A program made the position numbers and the translations under genes. Source: an uncultured Acidimicrobiaceae bacterium (lineage in GTDB: Bacteria; Actinomycetota; Acidimicrobiia; Acidimicrobiales; Bog-793). Taken from it: a stretch of DNA of 38,000 bases. Below are positions 24,848 to 33,712 of the stretch, one piece after another; positions within the stretch are counted from its first letter, which is position 1, and every line of letters starts with the position of its first letter. The notes below the pieces were generated by a model. The model searched no databases and was not told the origin of the DNA. It saw only the letters and a list, made by a program, of their open reading frames with translations. Location of the stretch: assembly GCA_903845085.1 (NCBI GenBank), contig CAIMWD010000135.1, positions 1-38,000 of the forward strand, in the 5' to 3' direction.

Positions 24848-25789
24848 TCAGTCCTTGGTAAGTCGCTGCAGATGGCCAAAGAGGTCATTCAGCCGGGTGA
24901 CATCCTCTGGCGGAAGCGGACCTCGATTTATCGAGGCGATGTTCTCCTCAAGGTGGCGTGCACTTCCTGTCCCGGTGAGCACTACGTGACATCCCGGCTC
25001 GTGGCGGGCAAAGCGATAGGCCGCATCGGTCACCGAATTTGCTCCACCCTCATGCAAGAGGAAGCCGAGGGGGTTCTCGCGGTCGACCGCGCTGGCGTCG
25101 AGCTCACCGGAGACGATGAGCGCGTCGATCACTGAGCGCATCTCATCGGGGTGACTAAAGGGTCCGCGAGCGGCGCACATCACATCGATGCCGACGTTGT
25201 GCTCGATGGTGGCAGGAAAGAGAAGGCGTCGAGCACTCGCATTGAATGGATTGAAGGCGAGCATCATGACCTCCCAGAGGTCGTCGTGCACCGCTCGTTG
25301 GAGCATCTCGTGCCGAGGGTCACTCCGCGAGCCCTCGGTGATCGCGATGTGCCCAATCTTGCCCGCATCACGGAGTCGCTCAAGTACCGGGAAGAGTGCG
25401 TCGCGACAGAAATCGTAATGACGCTCCCGAACCATGTGGAGAAAGAAGATATCGATGTAGTCGGTGCGCAGACGGCGGAGTGACGCATCGACATTGCGCT
25501 CAAGATCCTCTGGCGTGAGCACGGAGCCATCAGGTCGAAGGGGCTTGGTCTTTGTGGAGATCACAACCTCAGCGCGGACCGGTGAGAGGACCTCCCCCAC
25601 AACCTCTTCGGTGCCATATTCATCGGCAGTGTCGAAGTAAGTCACACCAAGCTCGAGCGCGTGGCGCAAAACCGTGCGGGCACCGTCTACTGATCCCCCG
25701 GTATCGAGACCGAGATGGCTATCCCCGCCGCAACCAAGACCAACGACGCTCACATCTATGCCGGTCTTCCCAAATACGACGCGATCCAC
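24848..25789 (-). CDS. Aldo/keto reductase
   Basis: A 313-residue TIM-barrel oxidoreductase. The tetrad is visible: Asp53 and Tyr58 in FDTADEYG, Lys80 or Lys82 in VVISTKTK and His118 in DIFFLHM. The C-terminal part has HVVLTGTGSARHLEENI, part of the NADP(H)-binding region. A CGG-Gly-rich start (GLGCGGDS) is present as in the YghZ/PdxI-like branch. Substrate unknown. GTG start at 25787-25789 with a strong AGGAGG. It lies 37 bases after the LLM oxidoreductase in the same direction, so these two reductases are probably co-expressed. Confidence 0.88.
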   Translation of the reverse strand: MDRVVFGKTGIDVSVVGLGCGGDSHLGLDTGGSVDGARTVLRHALELGVTYFDTADEYGTEEVVGEVLSPVRAEVVISTKTKPLRPDGSVLTPEDLERNVDASLRRLRTDYIDIFFLHMVRERHYDFCRDALFPVLERLRDAGKIGHIAITEGSRSDPRHEMLQRAVHDDLWEVMMLAFNPFNASARRLLFPATIEHNVGIDVMCAARGPFSHPDEMRSVIDALIVSGELDASAVDRENPLGFLLHEGGANSVTDAAYRFARHEPGCHVVLTGTGSARHLEENIASINRGPLPPEDVTRLNDLFGHLQRLTKD

Positions 25790-25826
25790 CTACATGCCTC
25801 CTGAGTCGGATGGAATCTATCGGCCA

Positions 25827-26927
25827 TTACAACGTGACGCCAGCTGCGCTGGCAGCGGTGCTCGGTATGGTCGGCGCAAGCGCGTGAATAGTGGCCATGA
25901 TCGTCTCCGGGGTGCGGGGGAAGGGGGCAACGAGCACCCGGGTACAGCCGGCAAGGTAGAAGCGATCGAGGTGCGCCTGAACCTCCTCTTTGGTACCAGC
26001 GGCGATGGTGTCGGTGACGATCTCCTCAGAGATCTCCTCGACGACACGATCGAACTCCCCCTCGGCGAGCTGCGCCACACGGAGTTGCAGCTCCTCTGAA
26101 TGCACTCCAGAACGAAGTGCCATTACCTTCGCTGGGTTCGAACGGAGACGCCCCACGAAGGTACGGCGCGCGCTGGCAATCGCGCGTTCGCGGTTTTCGT
26201 CCACGACGCAGGTGACGATCGCGACGAGATCGAGGTCATCGCTAGAGCGACCAAAGGATCGAGCAGTCGCAAAATAATGCTCTGCAGCGAAGTTGGCGAC
26301 GTAGCTCGCCGGAACCACATTCATGATGGAGCCGTCAGCAAGTTCCGCGCTAAGTGCCAGCATGCCGGCACGATCTCCCCCGACGAAGATCGGGAGGTCT
26401 TCACGGAGCAATGGGACCCCAAGTCGGCCACGCACACCCGAGAAGATCCGTCCATCGAAGGTGAACTCTTTACCGGTAAGTGCCACGCGGATGAAGTTGA
26501 GATACTCACGAAGTCGTGGGAGGGGAGGCTCGATTGCAATGCCGTGATAGCGATCGTTCCAAGGGTGATGACCGACCGAGAGACCAAGGACACATCGCCC
26601 GTTCGAGAGCTCATCAACAGTTGCGGCGGCCATCGCGAGCTGTAGCGCCGAGCGGCAGTAAACATTTGCGATCGCACTACCTATTGCTATCTGCGACGTC
26701 GCCCCTGCCATCGCTCCTAAAAGCGCAAAGGCATCGTGACCCACATCCTCATTGAGCGTTACTCCATGAAATCCATGTGCCTCCGCCTCACGCGCGAGCG
26801 AGATCGCCGCAGCGGCACTTACCGCACCGTCGCTCTTGAGATGCACACCAAGCCACTGGCCATCTTTCATACCAGACCCCCCATTGGCCAACCCTCGTCT
26901 CCCAATACGACCCCTCCCACTCATCAT
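25827..26927 (-). CDS. LLM-class (luciferase-like, probably F420-dependent) oxidoreductase
   Basis: A 366-residue TIM-barrel protein of the bacterial-luciferase superfamily: AREAEAHGFHGVTLNED, QIAIGSAIANVYCRSALQLAMAAATVDELSNGR, LGLSVGHHPWNDRYHG and LPIFVGGDRAGMLALSAELADG are its typical strands. In actinobacteria such proteins mostly use cofactor F420, less often FMN. The substrate is unknown. Two consecutive ATG codons (26925-26927, 26922-26924) follow AGGAGG at 4 and 7 bases; an upstream TTG frame is less likely. The downstream aldo/keto reductase suggests a two-step reductive pathway. Confidence 0.87.
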   Translation of the reverse strand: MMSGRGRIGRRGLANGGSGMKDGQWLGVHLKSDGAVSAAAAISLAREAEAHGFHGVTLNEDVGHDAFALLGAMAGATSQIAIGSAIANVYCRSALQLAMAAATVDELSNGRCVLGLSVGHHPWNDRYHGIAIEPPLPRLREYLNFIRVALTGKEFTFDGRIFSGVRGRLGVPLLREDLPIFVGGDRAGMLALSAELADGSIMNVVPASYVANFAAEHYFATARSFGRSSDDLDLVAIVTCVVDENRERAIASARRTFVGRLRSNPAKVMALRSGVHSEELQLRVAQLAEGEFDRVVEEISEEIVTDTIAAGTKEEVQAHLDRFYLAGCTRVLVAPFPRTPETIMATIHALAPTIPSTAASAAGVTL

Positions 26928-27027
26928 TGCGCCTCCTGCAGATGCCTGCTCCAATGAGAGGAGGAGTAGAGAGACCTAGGTGAGGCCACCGATCGCCCGG
27001 AGGTGGCGTGAGAATTTGGGGGAAGCG

Positions 27028-27876
27028 ATGTTGATCGACGCACAGGTTCATATCTGGGGGGCACCGACGATCACACGGCCGTGGCCCGAGGTCCATGGTA
27101 AACCGCATCGCGAGATCCCCTACGGAGCCGCCGAGATCATCGCGCAGATGGATGAGGCGGGTGTCGATCGCGCCGTCATTGTGCCGCCCTCGTGGGAGGG
27201 CGATCGCAATGATCTCGCGATCGATGCGGTGAGCGAGTTTCCGGGCCGATTTGGCATTATGGGCCGGCTCTCCGTCCCTGACCACCGATCGGTTGACTTT
27301 GCGAGATGGCGATCAACCCCCGGGATGCTCGGTCTGCGGTTTACCTTTCACCGACCGGAGATGCGAGCGTGGCTCACCGATGGCAGCGCGGAGTGGATCT
27401 TCGCAGGGGCGGCGACCCATGGTCTACCTATCATGATGCTTGCGCCGGGACAGTCGCCGGCCGTAGCTGACGTTGCCCGGCGCTACGGAGATCTGACCCT
27501 CATTGTGGACCACCTCAATCTGCCTGGCGAGTCTGGTCGCACCGAGATCAGCGAACGGATAGCGGCTCTCACTCCACTCATTGAGTGTGAAAATGTCGCA
27601 ATAAAGATCTCGGCACTGCCCTGTTACACCGACGAGCGGGCACCCTACCCAGAGCTTCAGCTGCTCATCCGACGCGTGGTCGACGCATTTGGAGCCGATC
27701 GTTGCATGTGGGGATCGGACATCTCGCGCCTACCCGGCAATTATGCAGATTGGGTCAACTGCTTCCGTGAGGGTACCGGACCACTTTCCGCGAGCGAGGC
27801 CGCGAAGGTAGGTGGAGCGACTCTCGCGCGGCTCCTCCATTGGCCGGCTGAGGGCATGAGCGTTCCGATCAGTTAG
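27028..27876 (+). CDS. Amidohydrolase_2 family metal-dependent hydrolase
   Basis: A 282-residue TIM-barrel hydrolase. It starts with IDAQVHIWG (the HxH-type metal motif, with the first His lost to Gln: QVH), then LTLIVDHLNLPG, NVAIKISALPCY and the terminal RCMWGSDISRLPG with the catalytic Asp. Members of this family include decarboxylases such as ACMSD, lactonases and hydratases of aromatic catabolism. The frame is open from 26980, but GGGGGAAG directly precedes the ATG at 27028. The stop overlaps the stop of the convergent ABC permease. Possible role in ring-cleavage product metabolism, not provable here. Confidence 0.82.
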   Translation: MLIDAQVHIWGAPTITRPWPEVHGKPHREIPYGAAEIIAQMDEAGVDRAVIVPPSWEGDRNDLAIDAVSEFPGRFGIMGRLSVPDHRSVDFARWRSTPGMLGLRFTFHRPEMRAWLTDGSAEWIFAGAATHGLPIMMLAPGQSPAVADVARRYGDLTLIVDHLNLPGESGRTEISERIAALTPLIECENVAIKISALPCYTDERAPYPELQLLIRRVVDAFGADRCMWGSDISRLPGNYADWVNCFREGTGPLSASEAAKVGGATLARLLHWPAEGMSVPIS

Positions 27877-28691
27877 GTCGCGCGTCGGTACCGACGGACC
27901 GAGAAGGGAGCAAGCACCACGAGAATGCCCACGCTCCAGATGACCGCTTTGATCAGCAGCTGTTCCGTCGGCCCACCATCCATTAAGGCTCGGACAGCAT
28001 CGACAACGATGCTCACCGGTTGGTTATTTGCAAACGGGCGCAGCCAGCTGGGCATCGTCGACACGGGAACGAAGGCGGAGGAGGCGAAGGTCAGCGGAAA
28101 GAGCACGGGGAAACTCATTACCTGTGCCGTCTCCGCGTTCGGCGCGGAGAGCCCGATCAGTGCAAAACCCCACGAGAGCGCATAGGCGAAGAGGAGGAGC
28201 ACGCCGATCCCGCCAATAAAGGCGAGAACATTTGTCTGTAGGCGAAATCCAACCGCGAACCCGACCCCGGTGATGATGATGGCAACCACAACATTTCGCA
28301 CAAGGTCGGCGAGCGTGCGCCCCGCGAGTACCGCGGAGCGCGACATCGGCAGTGCCCGGAACCGCTCGATCAGACCTGTGTGGAGGTCCTGTGCAAGTCC
28401 AATGCTCGTCTGCACCGCCCCGAAGGCCACCGTCTGTACAAAAATTCCTGGGATCAAATAGTTTGTATAACTGCCGTGAGGTACCGGTATCGCACCGGCG
28501 AATACGTAGCGGAAGAGCAGTACAAACATCACCGGCTGCACGCTGGAGAAAAAGGCAGCCTCGGGTATGCGCACGTACCCGAGCAGGTTTCGCCACATCA
28601 CTACCTGCGTGTCGGCGACTGCACCGGAGACGCGTGCGAACAGAGAGGGGCGCTCGGTGACTGGTGGAACGAGTGAGGCCTCTATCGTCAT
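27873..28691 (-). CDS. ABC-2 type transporter permease, DrrB-like
   Basis: A 272-residue permease with six predicted membrane helices. The DrrB-family signature is clear: MWRNLLGYVRIPEAAFFSSVQPVMF at the start, then LIPGIFVQTVAFGAVQTSIGLAQDL, ERFRALPMSRSAVLAGRTLADL and FASSAFVPVSTMPSWLRPFANNQP. It would form the membrane pore of a DrrAB-type exporter (hydrophobic drugs, polyketides, lipids) with the ATPase encoded just upstream. ATG at 28689-28691 overlaps the ATPase stop as ATGA. The stop shares two bases with the stop of the convergent amidohydrolase gene, so there is no room for a terminator between them. Confidence 0.92.
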   Translation of the reverse strand: MTIEASLVPPVTERPSLFARVSGAVADTQVVMWRNLLGYVRIPEAAFFSSVQPVMFVLLFRYVFAGAIPVPHGSYTNYLIPGIFVQTVAFGAVQTSIGLAQDLHTGLIERFRALPMSRSAVLAGRTLADLVRNVVVAIIITGVGFAVGFRLQTNVLAFIGGIGVLLLFAYALSWGFALIGLSAPNAETAQVMSFPVLFPLTFASSAFVPVSTMPSWLRPFANNQPVSIVVDAVRALMDGGPTEQLLIKAVIWSVGILVVLAPFSVRRYRRAT

Positions 28692-29683
28692 CGAGTCTTG
28701 CTCCCTCTACCCTTTGCTGGCGTCACCACATCTTCGGTGGAGACCTCGTCCGTCTGTCGCCCAGTAAGGGCAAGAAAGACATCGTCGAGACTCGGCTCGC
28801 GAAGGGTAAACGCCGTCGGAGTTATACCCGCATCGTCGAGTTGACGTAACGCTGTCATCGCCATGGTTGGACCCTCATCGACCGTGACCTCCACCGAATT
28901 GCCGACAAGGTGTGGGGTGTGACTCCCGAGCGTGGAGAGCAGCTCAATCACCTTTGCCGCGATCGACGCGTCCGCGAGACCGATCTCCAACACCGTGGCA
29001 CCAAGATTCGCCTTTAACTCCTGCGGGGTTCCACTTGCGATCACCCGTCCGTGGTCGATCACCGCGATGTCATTCGCAAGTCGGTCGGCCTCCTCGAGAT
29101 ATTGCGTCGTCAGGAGGACTGTCGTGCCTCCCTCAACTAGCCCCTCGATTACCTCCCAGAGTCCATTTCGACTCTGAGGGTCAAGTCCGGTCGTCGGCTC
29201 ATCGAGAAAGAGCACCTTGGGTCGGGCGACAAGCGCAGCAGCAACATCAAGACGCCGGCGCATGCCACCGGAATAGGTCTTGAGCGGACGATCACGTGCC
29301 TCAAAGAGTTGGAACTGATGCAAAAGCTCGGTGGCACGGTCGCGCGCCTGTGTTCGCGAGAGGTGATTCAGACGACTCACCATAAAGAGGTTCTCTTTCC
29401 CAGTGAGGTTCTCATCGACCGCGGCGTATTGTCCTGCGAGACCAAAGAGTGTTCGGACGTAATCTGGATAGGTAGCGACGTCATAGCCAAGGAGACGCGC
29501 GACGCCGGCATCTTGATGCAAGATAGTCGTGAGAATCCGCACGATCGTGGTCTTCCCGGAACCATTGGGCCCAAGAAGTCCAAAGACCGTGCCAGCTGCA
29601 ACAGAGAAACTCACTCCATCGAGCGCTCGCACCTCGTGGCCAAAGGTCTTGGTGAGTCCCTCCACCACGATCGCATCTGTCAA
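28688..29683 (-). CDS. ABC transporter ATP-binding protein, DrrA-like
   Basis: A 331-residue ATPase with Walker A GPNGSGKTT, the Q-loop region GLAGQYAAVDENLTGKEN, signature YSGGMRRRLDVA, Walker B VLFLDEPTTGLD and H-loop-equivalent TTQYLEEADRLAN. The C-terminal domain with TLREPSLDDVFLALTGR is diagnostic of the DAN-type DrrA/NodI ATPases. It powers the DrrB-like permease next to it. The open frame runs to a GTG at 29728. The TTG at 29681-29683 was preferred because AAGGA lies 9 bases upstream and proteins of the family begin at the TDAIVVEGLTK segment. Regulation not evident. Confidence 0.9.
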   Translation of the reverse strand: MTDAIVVEGLTKTFGHEVRALDGVSFSVAAGTVFGLLGPNGSGKTTIVRILTTILHQDAGVARLLGYDVATYPDYVRTLFGLAGQYAAVDENLTGKENLFMVSRLNHLSRTQARDRATELLHQFQLFEARDRPLKTYSGGMRRRLDVAAALVARPKVLFLDEPTTGLDPQSRNGLWEVIEGLVEGGTTVLLTTQYLEEADRLANDIAVIDHGRVIASGTPQELKANLGATVLEIGLADASIAAKVIELLSTLGSHTPHLVGNSVEVTVDEGPTMAMTALRQLDDAGITPTAFTLREPSLDDVFLALTGRQTDEVSTEDVVTPAKGRGSKTR

Positions 29684-29812
29684 CTTCGTACATCCTTGTC
29701 TACGGTCATCATCATCTGCCTCGCGCACGGGAACTCGCCACTGAGGCCCGCAGGGCCAAGCAGATCTGTCTCCACCAAATTCACCTGATCTTCGACCCTA
29801 ACCTTCGTTGGA

Positions 29813-30697
29813 TCAACCGAAGTCGTAGAGGCGCGCGGGGTTCGCAACCAAGATCTTGTTCCGGGCTGCCTCATCGGGCACAAAGAGCGCAAGCGTATCG
29901 ACGAGGTCACCGTCATCGGGCATCGAGCGTACATTTGGATGTGGCCAATCGGTGCCCCAGAGGATCCGATCGGGAGCCGCAGCGACCAACGCCTGTGCGA
30001 TCGGGGCGACATCGTCATAGGGAGGAGTGCCGTCCTTGGTCAGCCGCTCGGCACCGGTGATCTTCACCCAAGCCCGCTCGTCCTTCATGAGCTCTAACAG
30101 CTGATGAAAGGGCGCCTGATCGAGCCCCTTGGTCGCATCGACGCGCGCCATATGATCGATGACGTAGGGCACCGGCATCTCGTCGAGCATCGGTGCGTAG
30201 GTCGGAAGATCCTTCGCGTCAAAGTGCAGCACAATGTGCCAGTTGAGCTTTGCCACACGGTGCACAAGTCGCCAAAAGACATCGAGCTCCGGGGCGCCAC
30301 CGAGGTGCGCGACGAAGTTAAATCGGGTGCCTCGGACTCCCACCTCGTGAAGCTCCTCAATCTGACGATCGGTAAAGGACTCATCGATCATCGCAACGCC
30401 GGCATAACGACCATTGCCGCGGATGATCGCATCGACCATCGCGCGGTTATCGGTGCCGTGGCAGCTCGCCTGGACAAAGACCGCACGCGAGAGTCCGAGA
30501 CGATCCTGCAGCCTCTCAAACTCCTCAAGCCCTGAGTCCGGCGGGATGTAGGTGGTATCAGCGGAGAAGGGGAACTTAGACGCAGGTCCGAAGATGTGAC
30601 AGTGCGCATCACAGGCGTTCGGCGGCGGCGTGAAGGCCGTTGGCGCATGCGAGTTCCGGTTAGGGGCGGGGATGGTGGGAGTGGATTCAGTAGTCAC
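29813..30697 (-). CDS. ligI: 2-pyrone-4,6-dicarboxylate lactonase-like hydrolase
   Basis: A 294-residue amidohydrolase-superfamily protein very close to LigI by eye: CDAHCHIFGPASKFPF near the start, QASCHGTDNRAMVDAI, GVRGTRFNFVAHLGG, VIDHMARVD and the C-terminal ILWGTDWPHPN with the metal-ligand Asp. LigI hydrolyses the lactone 2-pyrone-4,6-dicarboxylate to 4-oxalomesaconate in the protocatechuate 4,5-cleavage pathway. The gene start overlaps the preceding PrpF/LigU-like gene by 11 bases if GTG 30695-30697 is used (a TTG at 30716-30718 is the other candidate). Neither has a good ribosome binding site, so coupling is likely. Related TIM-barrel lactonases could have other substrates. Confidence 0.82.
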   Translation of the reverse strand: MTTESTPTIPAPNRNSHAPTAFTPPPNACDAHCHIFGPASKFPFSADTTYIPPDSGLEEFERLQDRLGLSRAVFVQASCHGTDNRAMVDAIIRGNGRYAGVAMIDESFTDRQIEELHEVGVRGTRFNFVAHLGGAPELDVFWRLVHRVAKLNWHIVLHFDAKDLPTYAPMLDEMPVPYVIDHMARVDATKGLDQAPFHQLLELMKDERAWVKITGAERLTKDGTPPYDDVAPIAQALVAAAPDRILWGTDWPHPNVRSMPDDGDLVDTLALFVPDEAARNKILVANPARLYDFG

Positions 30698-31751
30698 GAG
30701 GGAAAACCGTACCGTCAAATAGCTTGCGAGCGGTGCGAATGATGCCAGATCGGCTCACCGAGGGAATCGGCCCGGAGAGATCCAACTCAATCGCTACATC
30801 AAATGTGCCCGTCGGATGTTCCACTACAACCACGCCGTCACTGCGAGGGGTGAGGACCGAGGCGGCGGGAGTACCTTCGATCATCGCTGCCGTTGCCACG
30901 GAGACAGCGCCGAGCACGCCGATCGCGTCATGACAGCGGTGAGGAATGAAGGTGCGCGTACAGAGCGAGCCACCATCGCGGGCTGGAGCGACCATCGTGA
31001 GTTTGGGCACCGTCGAGTTGGTGACGTCACCAAGATTCATCATCGGTCCGGCCTCGAGGCGGATCGCTTCAATGAGTGACCGAAGCTCCCTATTCGCCTC
31101 GAGTTCGGTTGGCTCCTCGTATCCAGTGATACCTACGGCGTCCGCACGCATGATGACGACCGGCATGCCGTTGTCGATACAGGTCACCTCAATGCCACAG
31201 ATAACATCGACGGTATGGCCGGTCGGGAGCAGTGTCCCACAGGTCGCACCCTGCGTCTCCTCAAAGTCAATACGGACCGCTGCGGCGTGGCCAGGCACGC
31301 CGGCGATCTCCTGATCCCCGCCGTAGACAGGCTCGCCCTCGTGCATGGGAAAGACAGCGGTCGCGATGGAATCGGTGTTCACCATCCGAATTCGCACCTC
31401 AGCGCTTTCGCCTGCGGCCTGGAAAAGCCCTCGCTCGATGGCAAAGGGGCCGACACCAGCCAGGATGTTCCCGCAGTTCTGTTGATCCGTGACAAACCCC
31501 TGATCGACACCCGTCTGCAAAAACAGATAATCGATATCTGCCTTGTCATCCTCAGATTTCGAGATCACCGCAACCTTTGAGGTAAGCGGATGGGCTCCGC
31601 CAAGACCATCGATCTGACGGGGGTCAGGTGCCCCCATGATCTTCAAGATGAGCGAATCGCGCTCATCGGGATCTGCGGGGAGATCCTCCTCGAGGAAGTA
31701 GGCGCCCTTAGAGGTGCCACCGCGCATCAACATACAACGGAGTCCAGACAT
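30687..31751 (-). CDS. PrpF / 4-oxalomesaconate tautomerase (LigU/GalD-like) protein
   Basis: A 354-residue isomerase with the two-domain diaminopimelate-epimerase fold. Family marks: MRGGTSKGAYF near the start, LGGAHPLTSKVAVIS with the conserved Lys, DQQNCGNILAGVGPFAIE with the conserved Cys, and RTFIPHRCHDAIGVLGAV. PrpF acts with AcnD in the methylcitrate cycle; the LigU and GalD branches isomerise 4-oxalomesaconate in protocatechuate or gallate breakdown. The overlapping LigI-like gene, whose product would be 4-oxalomesaconate, favours the latter. The ATG at 31749-31751 was chosen over an upstream TTG at 31769; the ribosome binding site is weak for both. Confidence 0.83.
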   Translation of the reverse strand: MSGLRCMLMRGGTSKGAYFLEEDLPADPDERDSLILKIMGAPDPRQIDGLGGAHPLTSKVAVISKSEDDKADIDYLFLQTGVDQGFVTDQQNCGNILAGVGPFAIERGLFQAAGESAEVRIRMVNTDSIATAVFPMHEGEPVYGGDQEIAGVPGHAAAVRIDFEETQGATCGTLLPTGHTVDVICGIEVTCIDNGMPVVIMRADAVGITGYEEPTELEANRELRSLIEAIRLEAGPMMNLGDVTNSTVPKLTMVAPARDGGSLCTRTFIPHRCHDAIGVLGAVSVATAAMIEGTPAASVLTPRSDGVVVVEHPTGTFDVAIELDLSGPIPSVSRSGIIRTARKLFDGTVFPRDY

Positions 31752-31807
31752 CTTCTGAGTATGCCTCAACTTGACTCAACTGTCGATGTCTTGGCGGCAA
31801 GAGTGAG

Positions 31808-33571
31808 CTAATCCCTCGCCTCCGCCTCTTCGGCGAGAGTCAACCATTCGTGCTCGGCCGCATTCAGTCGCTCCTCCGCAGCATGGAGGTCACGACCGAG
31901 CTCGGCGAGACGCGTGTAATCCGCCGTCACCGAGAGCTGCGCCAACAACCGATCTCGCTCCCGCGACAATCGAGTGACGGTTCGATCGGCCTCGTGAAGA
32001 AGTCGACCTACCGTGGAGGCCGAGCGCGGTCGCTTTGGGAGGGTTTCAACGGAGGGTGCAACCGTTGCCTTGGTGCGTTCACGCGGTGCCGATCTGACCG
32101 GACGGTCGAGGCGACTACCGGTGAGTCGATCGACAAAGGCGGTGACTCCCCCTACGACCGGCTCGACACTTCCATCGTCCACTACGACGAGGAGTCGATC
32201 CACAGTTCGATCGAGGAAGGTTCGGTCGTGCGAGACGACCACTAGCGCACCTGGCCATTCGTCAAAGAAGTCCTCAACGATACGTAATGTATCGATATCA
32301 AGGTCGTTGGTTGGCTCGTCGAGCAGCACGACATTCGGTCGCTGAGCGAGAACAAGAAGGAGTTGGAGGCGGCGGCGCTCTCCACCCGAGAGCGTGCTGA
32401 CCCGCGCGAAGGGAAGGTCGCCGGTGAACCAGAACCGCTCCATGAGTGCAATGTCCTCCGGCGCTCCCGGTGCCCGAGTTGGCCCGGCAACGAGCTCGCG
32501 GACGCGTGCCCCCTCGTCGAGATCGACGCCTCGCTGGTCGTAGTAACCGAGCACAACGGTTGGTCCGACCTCGATGGTGCCGGTCGTTGGTCTGCGACGC
32601 CCGGCGAGTAGATCGAGCAGGGTCGACTTTCCCGTACCGTTCAGGCCCACAATGCCGAGGCGTTCACGAGGATCGAGATTGAGATTTACCCTCCGTAGCG
32701 TCGGCCGTATTGCACCCTCATGCGTGTAGCCGACCTCCTCGCAGATGATTACCTTGTCACCAAGGCGGGGCATACCAAATTCAAGCTCTAGCTCCGCTTG
32801 GCGAGCCGGAGCCTCGCGCCGCCCCTCAACGAGTGCCGTCGCCGAGGCGATCCTCGAGCGCGATTTGCTCGTACGCGCCGGAGCACCACGCCGCAGCCAG
32901 GCGAGCTCTCGTCGTGCCAGGTTGGCGCGAGTTCGTTCCGCGCTATCTGCTCGCTCCTCGCGCACTACGCGATCATCAAGATAAGAGGCGTAACCACCAG
33001 TGTGGGTGTGCACATGTCCGCGATCGAGCTCGACCATCTTGTTCACCACGCGATCGAGGAGGTGACGATCATGCGAAACCATGACGAGCCCTCCGCGAAA
33101 GCTCGCAAGCCGCTGCTCCAACCAGTCCACCGCAGCGAGGTCTAGGTGGTTGGTGGGCTCATCAAGGATCAGGAGATCACAGGGGTGGGCAAGTACCTGT
33201 GCGAGTGCGACTCGTTTCGCCTGACCCCCCGAAAGTTCACCGACGTCGCGATCAACGAGCGCACCGAGACCGACCCGCTCCACAATTGCGCGCGCCTCCC
33301 ATCCCTCGCCCACCGCGGCCAAAACACTTCCTGGTGGAAGTTGCGGCTCCTGTGCAAGAAAACCGACACGAAGGCCCTTTGCCCGGCGCACACCTCCGGA
33401 ATCCGCGAGGAGATCGCCGGCCATAACCCGCAACAGGGTCGACTTCCCAGTGCCATTGATTCCCACGAGGCCAATTCGATCCCCATCGCTGATCGTCAAC
33501 GAGAGGTCGCGGAAGAGCTCACGCTCGGCAAGACGGGCCGCAACAGACTCGAGATCGATGAGGATGGCCAC
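31808..33571 (-). CDS. uup: ABC-F family ATPase, Uup-like
   Basis: A 587-residue soluble protein with two ABC domains and no membrane segment. Domain one has Walker A GINGTGKST, signature LSGGQ and Walker B LILDEPTNHLD; domain two has GLNGTGKST, LSGGE and LLDEPTNDLD. Between them is the charged linker of ABC-F proteins. A C-terminal region from about 515, basic then coiled-coil (TRLSRERDRLLAQL... AEERLNAAEHEW), is the mark of Uup. Such proteins bind the ribosomal E site and act on stalled ribosomes or rRNA; some give resistance to ribosome-targeting antibiotics. GTG start at 33569-33571 without a strong ribosome binding site. It diverges from the FKBP gene. Confidence 0.9.
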   Translation of the reverse strand: MAILIDLESVAARLAERELFRDLSLTISDGDRIGLVGINGTGKSTLLRVMAGDLLADSGGVRRAKGLRVGFLAQEPQLPPGSVLAAVGEGWEARAIVERVGLGALVDRDVGELSGGQAKRVALAQVLAHPCDLLILDEPTNHLDLAAVDWLEQRLASFRGGLVMVSHDRHLLDRVVNKMVELDRGHVHTHTGGYASYLDDRVVREERADSAERTRANLARRELAWLRRGAPARTSKSRSRIASATALVEGRREAPARQAELELEFGMPRLGDKVIICEEVGYTHEGAIRPTLRRVNLNLDPRERLGIVGLNGTGKSTLLDLLAGRRRPTTGTIEVGPTVVLGYYDQRGVDLDEGARVRELVAGPTRAPGAPEDIALMERFWFTGDLPFARVSTLSGGERRRLQLLLVLAQRPNVVLLDEPTNDLDIDTLRIVEDFFDEWPGALVVVSHDRTFLDRTVDRLLVVVDDGSVEPVVGGVTAFVDRLTGSRLDRPVRSAPRERTKATVAPSVETLPKRPRSASTVGRLLHEADRTVTRLSRERDRLLAQLSVTADYTRLAELGRDLHAAEERLNAAEHEWLTLAEEAEARD

Positions 33572-33712
33572 AGCTCGACCAGCCTATCGGCGTCGGTCGC
33601 GTGGCTCTCCCAGCGAGAGAACCCTCGCAACCGCGTTAGCCCTCCCCATCTCCTACTTAAACGACCGACCGCATCCTCGCCGAAAACATCCGTCGTGTTC
33701 TAGGGTAAAAGG

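Noticed and set aside
29684-29728. GTG start giving 15 more residues to the DrrA-like ATPase
   Set aside because: No ribosome binding site in front, and the acidic extra residues are not typical of the family; the TTG at 29683 fits better.
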